Source: Candidatus Doudnabacteria bacterium
GTDB lineage: Bacteria > Patescibacteriota > Doudnabacteria > UBA920
Assembly: GCA_903913365.1 (NCBI GenBank)
Contig: CAIWKW010000132.1
Span: forward strand, 1 to 14,875
Reading direction: 5' to 3'
Length of the DNA stretch: 14,875 nt
The notes below the pieces were generated by a model, which was not told the DNA's origin, did not search any database, and saw nothing but the letters and a program-made list of their open reading frames with translations. The position numbers and the translations under genes are program-made. This document shows, piece after piece, positions 11,891 through 14,875 of this stretch (position 1 is its first letter; each line of letters begins with the position of its first letter).

Positions 11891-12337
11891 ATGATATTTC
11901 TAGCATCAGATCACGCGGGGTTTGAATTAAAACAACAGCTAATAAAACATTTGCAGGACTCGGGCGAGGCCGTGGAAGACTGCGGGCCGAATAAAAATGA
12001 CCCGGAAGACGATTACCCGGATTTTGTGTATCCTTGCGCAGTAAAGGTTGGTCAGAATCCCGGCAGTATGGGAATAGTTATCGGCGGCAGCGGACAGGGA
12101 GAGGCCATAGTGGCTAACAAGGCAAAAGGCGTAAGAGCCGCGGTCTATTACGGCGGGCACGAAGATATTGTTACTCTTTCGCGCAGGCATAACAACACCA
12201 ATGTGCTTTCGCTTGGCGCGAGATTTATCTCTCCAGAACAGGCAGAGCGTGCCGTGGATTTATGGATAGAAACCGGATTTGACGGAGGACGGCACAGCAG
12301 AAGAATTGACAAGATTGACATGATTGAACAACATTGA
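11891..12337 (+). CDS. rpiB: Ribose-5-phosphate isomerase B
   Basis: A 148-residue RpiB/LacAB-family isomerase that interconverts ribose 5-phosphate and ribulose 5-phosphate. ASDHAGFELK at 5-14 holds the substrate contacts D7 and H8. IGGSGQGEAIVANKAKG at 64-80 is the active-site loop, and SRRHNNTNVLSLGAR at 97-111 holds H100. The catalytic cysteine of E. coli RpiB (CGTGIG) is absent. E71 in GGSGQGE matches the glutamate base of the Mycobacterium tuberculosis-type enzyme, so it is likely active. The final residues, about 139-148 (IDKIDMIEQH), are encoded by an ATTGACAAGATTGACATG repeat that also supplies the TGA stop. There is no Shine-Dalgarno sequence; the leader is the repeat at 11791-11887. 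Confidence 0.96.
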   Translation: MIFLASDHAGFELKQQLIKHLQDSGEAVEDCGPNKNDPEDDYPDFVYPCAVKVGQNPGSMGIVIGGSGQGEAIVANKAKGVRAAVYYGGHEDIVTLSRRHNNTNVLSLGARFISPEQAERAVDLWIETGFDGGRHSRRIDKIDMIEQH

Positions 12338-12432
12338 CAAGAATTTACTGCAGTTAAATCGTGACAATCTTTTTCCGCCAAAGGCGGATCCGCCTTTGGC
12401 GGAAAATCAAGACATTTTAAATCATGTTCAAT
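12304..12432. repeat. Repeat block with perfect 36-base palindrome
   Basis: The core, 12371-12406, is a perfect palindrome centred on GGATCC, the cleanest copy of the family seen in ruvX and at 11839-11868. It is flanked by ATTGACATGATT-type sequence on the left (12313-12324) and AATCATGTTCAAT on the right (12420-12432), which are near-complementary (one-base indel), so the block can form one long imperfect hairpin. The left flank runs into the rpiB coding end and the right flank ends six bases before the rpe ATG. Confidence 0.85.
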
Positions 12433-12438
12433 TAAATT

Positions 12439-13092
12439 ATGTCCCAACTAGTCCCGTCCATACTTGAAACAGACAAAAATAAATTCTTGGATATTTACTT
12501 TCGGGAAACCAAGCTTCCCGGTGTGGAAAGAATTCAGGTGGATTTTGGCGATGGAATTTTTGTGCCCAATGTAATTTTACCCGCCAGCGAAATAGATGTG
12601 CTTAATCCCGCTTTTCATTGGGAAGCTCATTTAATGGTAAAAGAACCCCAGGATTTTTTGGACTATCAAATATGCGGATTTAACACGATAATTGTGCATT
12701 ATGAGGCTTATGACAGCGTTGAAAATTTAAAACGTGCTCTTACTGCAATTAAATCCATGGGTATGGAGCCCGGGCTTTGCATAAAAAACGAAACCCAAAT
12801 TTCCGTGCTGGCAGACCTAAAAGATTTGGTTAATCATTTTCAACTTATGGGTATAGTGCCGGGTTTTCAAGGTACGACTTTTTTGGAAAATACCTATGGG
12901 CGCGTTGCCGAATTAAGAAGCCTGGTTCCGACTGCTATAATAGAAGTGGATGGGGGAATAAGCCTCGCCAATATTAAAAAGGTTGCGACTGCCGGAGCGG
13001 ATTTGATTATTTTAGGCTCCGCAATTACCAAGGTGCCCAACATGCAGGATGCTTGGGAAAAATTGAATGCGGAAATTAACGGGAATTTGTAG
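12439..13092 (+). CDS. rpe: Ribulose-phosphate 3-epimerase, divergent
   Basis: A 217-residue TIM-barrel protein of the ribulose-phosphate 3-epimerase family, which interconverts ribulose 5-phosphate and xylulose 5-phosphate. VPSIL is at 5-9, QVDFGDGIFVPN at 33-44, EAHLMV at 62-67, HYEA at 87-90, MGIVPGFQG at 137-145, VDGGI at 170-174, and GADLIILGSAI at 186-196. Of the usual metal ligands (His, Asp, His, Asp), D35, H64 and D171 remain, but the first histidine is Gln (Q33). The usual MDG and VNPGFGGQ are FGDG and IVPGFQGT. The cluster (tpiA, rpiB, transketolase) supports an epimerase role, but a changed metal site or altered substrate is possible. The start follows the repeat block directly, without a Shine-Dalgarno sequence. 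Confidence 0.88.
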   Translation: MSQLVPSILETDKNKFLDIYFRETKLPGVERIQVDFGDGIFVPNVILPASEIDVLNPAFHWEAHLMVKEPQDFLDYQICGFNTIIVHYEAYDSVENLKRALTAIKSMGMEPGLCIKNETQISVLADLKDLVNHFQLMGIVPGFQGTTFLENTYGRVAELRSLVPTAIIEVDGGISLANIKKVATAGADLIILGSAITKVPNMQDAWEKLNAEINGNL

Positions 13093-13152
13093 ATATAAGG
13101 AATTGGTGCTCGAAGACAGGAAAAAATTTAATTACTGAAAGAAAAATATTTA

Positions 13153-13671
13153 ATGAATCGTTATAGGACAGGAGAAGGTTTTACCTTAATTGAATTGTTG
13201 GTTGTTATTGCCATTATTGGCCTTTTGGCCAGTGTGGTACTGGTGGCATTAAGCGGAGCCCGAACCAGGGCACGGGACACAAAGCGTATTGCTGATTTAA
13301 AACAAATACAAACGGCTTTGGCTTTATATTATGACGCCAACGGCAACCAATATCCAAATTGCGGGGAATGGAGTTATAGTACAGATGTTAATTGGACAAC
13401 AACCGGTTGTTTGCAGACAGCTTTGGCTTTGTATATGCCGAAGCTTCCGGTGGATCCAAAAAACAATGCCGCTGCCCCATGGACCACAGGAAATTATTCC
13501 TATGCTTACGGGTCTGTTACGGGATTACAAGGTTATGATTTAGTGGCGCAGGTTGAGGATACCGCAAATTTTGACAGGTGCCAGGTAAAAAATTGGGCTT
13601 TTCATGGGGATTCAAACGATGATTGGTGTCATACTGATGGGTATAGTATGTATATGATAGCGGATCATTAA
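13153..13671 (+). CDS. Type IV pilin/pseudopilin-like protein
   Basis: A 172-residue class III prepilin. The N-terminus MNRYRTGEG is followed by FTLIELLVVIAIIGLLASVV. Prepilin peptidase would cut after G9, leaving Phe 1 and Glu 5 (E14 here) in the mature protein, and residues 10-33 form the membrane and assembly helix. RDTKRIADLKQIQTALALYYD (41-61) continues the helix as in GspG/PilA-type proteins, and LPVDPKN at 98-104 is the LPxDP turn of pseudopilins. Four cysteines (70, 86, 143, 159) allow two disulfides outside the cell. It is probably a minor or major pilin of a type IV pilus. It sits alone in the sugar cluster between rpe and the transketolase gene, with no pilus assembly gene in the window and no visible promoter. 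Confidence 0.93.
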   Translation: MNRYRTGEGFTLIELLVVIAIIGLLASVVLVALSGARTRARDTKRIADLKQIQTALALYYDANGNQYPNCGEWSYSTDVNWTTTGCLQTALALYMPKLPVDPKNNAAAPWTTGNYSYAYGSVTGLQGYDLVAQVEDTANFDRCQVKNWAFHGDSNDDWCHTDGYSMYMIADH

Positions 13672-13722
13672 AGCAGTTAAAATTTCATATTAAGGGGAAG
13701 TCCGTAAATATAAAAAATCAAA

Positions 13723-14574
13723 ATGAAAAATCTGTCAGTGGAAGAAATTAAATACAAGGCCAACGATATTCGTCAGGATATTATAGAAATGTTGGTAACC
13801 GCCGGCAGCGGGCACAGCGCCGGGCCTTTGGACATGGCCGATGTGTTCGCTTCTTTGTATTTTAATGTTCTGGAACATAACCCAAAAGACGTTAACTGGG
13901 AAGGGCGCGACCGTTTGGTTTTGTCTTGCGGGCATATTTGCCCGGTGCTTTATGCCGCCATGGCAGAATCGGGATATTTTCCCAAAGAGGAGCTTTTAAC
14001 TTTAAGAAAATTCGGCACCCGTTTGCACGGCCATCCCCATAATTTGGCTTTGCCCGGAATTGAAACTTCCAGCGGACCGCTGGCTCAGGGAACAAGCCAG
14101 GCGGTGGGTATGGCCATGGGGCTTAGGATGGATCATAAGCATAACCGCGTTTATTTAATTATGTCCGACGGCGAGCAGCAGGAAGGCCAAGTTTGGGAAG
14201 CGATAATGTTTGCCGGGAAAAATAAACTAAGCAATATTACGGCAATACTCGACAGAAACAATATTCAAATAGACGGTTATACGGAAGATGTTATGCCACT
14301 CGAAAATTTAAAAGCCAAATACGAAGCTTTTAATTGGCATGTTTTGGAAATTGACGGACATAATATTCAAGAAATTTTGAATGCCTGCAATGAAGCCAAA
14401 GCTATTTATGAAAAACCGACGCTGATTATTGCCCACACCATTGCCGGCAAGGGTGTGGATTTTATGGAGTACGATTACAAGTGGCACGGCAATCCTCCGA
14501 ATAAAGAGCAGGCTAACTTGGCTCTAAGGGAGCTTCGGACGCTTAGGGGAAAAATAAAAAGCGAGCATGAATAA
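13723..14574 (+). CDS. Transketolase, N-terminal (TPP-binding) subunit
   Basis: A 283-residue N-terminal half of a split transketolase, which carries the thiamine diphosphate site. GSGHSAGPLDMADV at 28-41 (H31), CGH at 69-71 (H71), SSGPLAQGTSQAVGMAMG at 116-133, and the TPP/metal motif SDGEQQEGQVWEA at 148-160 with N179 in DRNN are present. The usual GDG of the motif is SDG here, with the metal-binding D149 kept. KPTLIIAHTIAGKGV is at 232-246. Full transketolases have about 650 residues; in split enzymes a second gene of about 300 residues gives the pyrimidine-binding and C-terminal domains. That gene normally follows directly, but the next 300 bases hold no such frame. With Rpe and RpiB, it would complete sugar interconversion in the non-oxidative pentose phosphate pathway. 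Confidence 0.95.
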   Translation: MKNLSVEEIKYKANDIRQDIIEMLVTAGSGHSAGPLDMADVFASLYFNVLEHNPKDVNWEGRDRLVLSCGHICPVLYAAMAESGYFPKEELLTLRKFGTRLHGHPHNLALPGIETSSGPLAQGTSQAVGMAMGLRMDHKHNRVYLIMSDGEQQEGQVWEAIMFAGKNKLSNITAILDRNNIQIDGYTEDVMPLENLKAKYEAFNWHVLEIDGHNIQEILNACNEAKAIYEKPTLIIAHTIAGKGVDFMEYDYKWHGNPPNKEQANLALRELRTLRGKIKSEHE

Positions 14575-14875
14575 GGGGAATGACAAAAATGAGCAAAAAT
14601 AAGTAAAATTGGCAAAAATTACCCGCCGTCGGTAAAAGCTTTGGCAGTCGCAGGCAAGTACAAGTCCACCCCTTAATATAAGATTCAATATTCGTATTAC
14701 AACTAGTTTTAATATTAAGGCTAAGCTTATATCAATATTAAACTTATAAATAAAATTGAATGTTGATATACGGGGTTCAATACTTTGGAACTCCGCTTCG
14801 AAATGATAGTTGCTTTTGTAATAATACTTCGTCAGCTCTGCGAAGAGGGAATCTCTATTTTTAATAAATTTAAAA
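14575..14875. other. Gene-free AT-rich tail with inverted repeats
   Basis: No credible gene is seen in the last 301 bases. Bases 14600-14621 (TAAGTAAAATTGGCAAAAATTA) closely match 4731-4751. A GC-richer patch, 14623-14679, vaguely resembles the repeat before galT. From about 14680 the DNA is very AT-rich: TATATCAATATT at 14728-14739 pairs with 14759-14770 (one G-T pair), and CTTCG at 14827-14831 with CGAAG at 14841-14845. It may be a leader of a gene beyond the window, a repeat, or a mis-joined contig end. Confidence 0.55.

Noticed and set aside
11839..12406. CRISPR-like array from repeated 30-36-base palindromes
   Set aside because: Copies are hundreds of bases apart with genes between them, spacing is irregular and no cas gene is present.
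14579..14605. Eight-codon frame after the transketolase gene with AAGGGG upstream
   Set aside because: Too short, and its sequence belongs to the A-rich repeat; possibly only the trace of a lost start.
1..14875. tRNA, rRNA or known riboswitch
   Set aside because: I saw no cloverleaf with GTTCRA-type T-arm, no rRNA segment and no riboswitch core in any gap.

Overview
This window looks like a whole contig from a Candidatus Patescibacteria (CPR) bacterium, most likely of the Parcubacteria type. The evidence is a TraG/VirD4-like ATPase of CPR style, several small proteins of unknown function, and a class III prepilin. There is also a split transketolase, AT-rich intergenic DNA, almost no Shine-Dalgarno sequences, and short palindromic repeats between genes. 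TGA serves as a normal stop (195-638, 11891-12337), so recoded lineages that read TGA as glycine are unlikely. All recognised genes lie on the + strand. Bases 1-18 are an Illumina adapter remnant, so the left end is a raw assembly end.

Region 1 (about 1-5560) is a cell-envelope region. A promoter drives a four-gene run: an unknown protein, a membrane-anchored VirD4/TraG-like ATPase, a Gly/His-rich miniprotein with the only good ribosome binding site in the window, and a helical unknown protein. A second promoter precedes an unknown beta-rich protein. A GtrA-like membrane protein with six predicted helices follows and ends at a terminator.

Region 2 (about 5560-9560) covers DNA replication and housekeeping: dnaX, a 501-residue membrane-anchored unknown protein, a strong intrinsic terminator, then ruvX.

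Region 3 (about 9560-14875) is a sugar-phosphate cluster: galT, a decayed DUF559 endonuclease pseudogene, tpiA, rpiB, rpe, a type IV pilin-like gene, and the N-terminal half of a split transketolase. TpiA, RpiB, Rpe and transketolase together cover triose interconversion and much of the non-oxidative pentose phosphate pathway. The C-terminal transketolase subunit is not in the window, and the last 300 bases have no gene.

The most notable signal is a set of short interspersed palindromic repeats. They fill the gaps around galT, tpiA, rpiB and rpe, and two copies sit in frame inside essential genes. One adds a clean 10-codon block (residues 65-74) to the zinc-finger loop of DnaX. The other adds a 10-codon palindrome (residues 84-93) to RuvX. 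Both match one composite intergenic element at 11791-11887 (17/17 and 40/43 bases by eye). This resembles the protein-coding palindromic elements known from Rickettsia. Four promoters also share an extended -10 sequence (TGNTATAAT).
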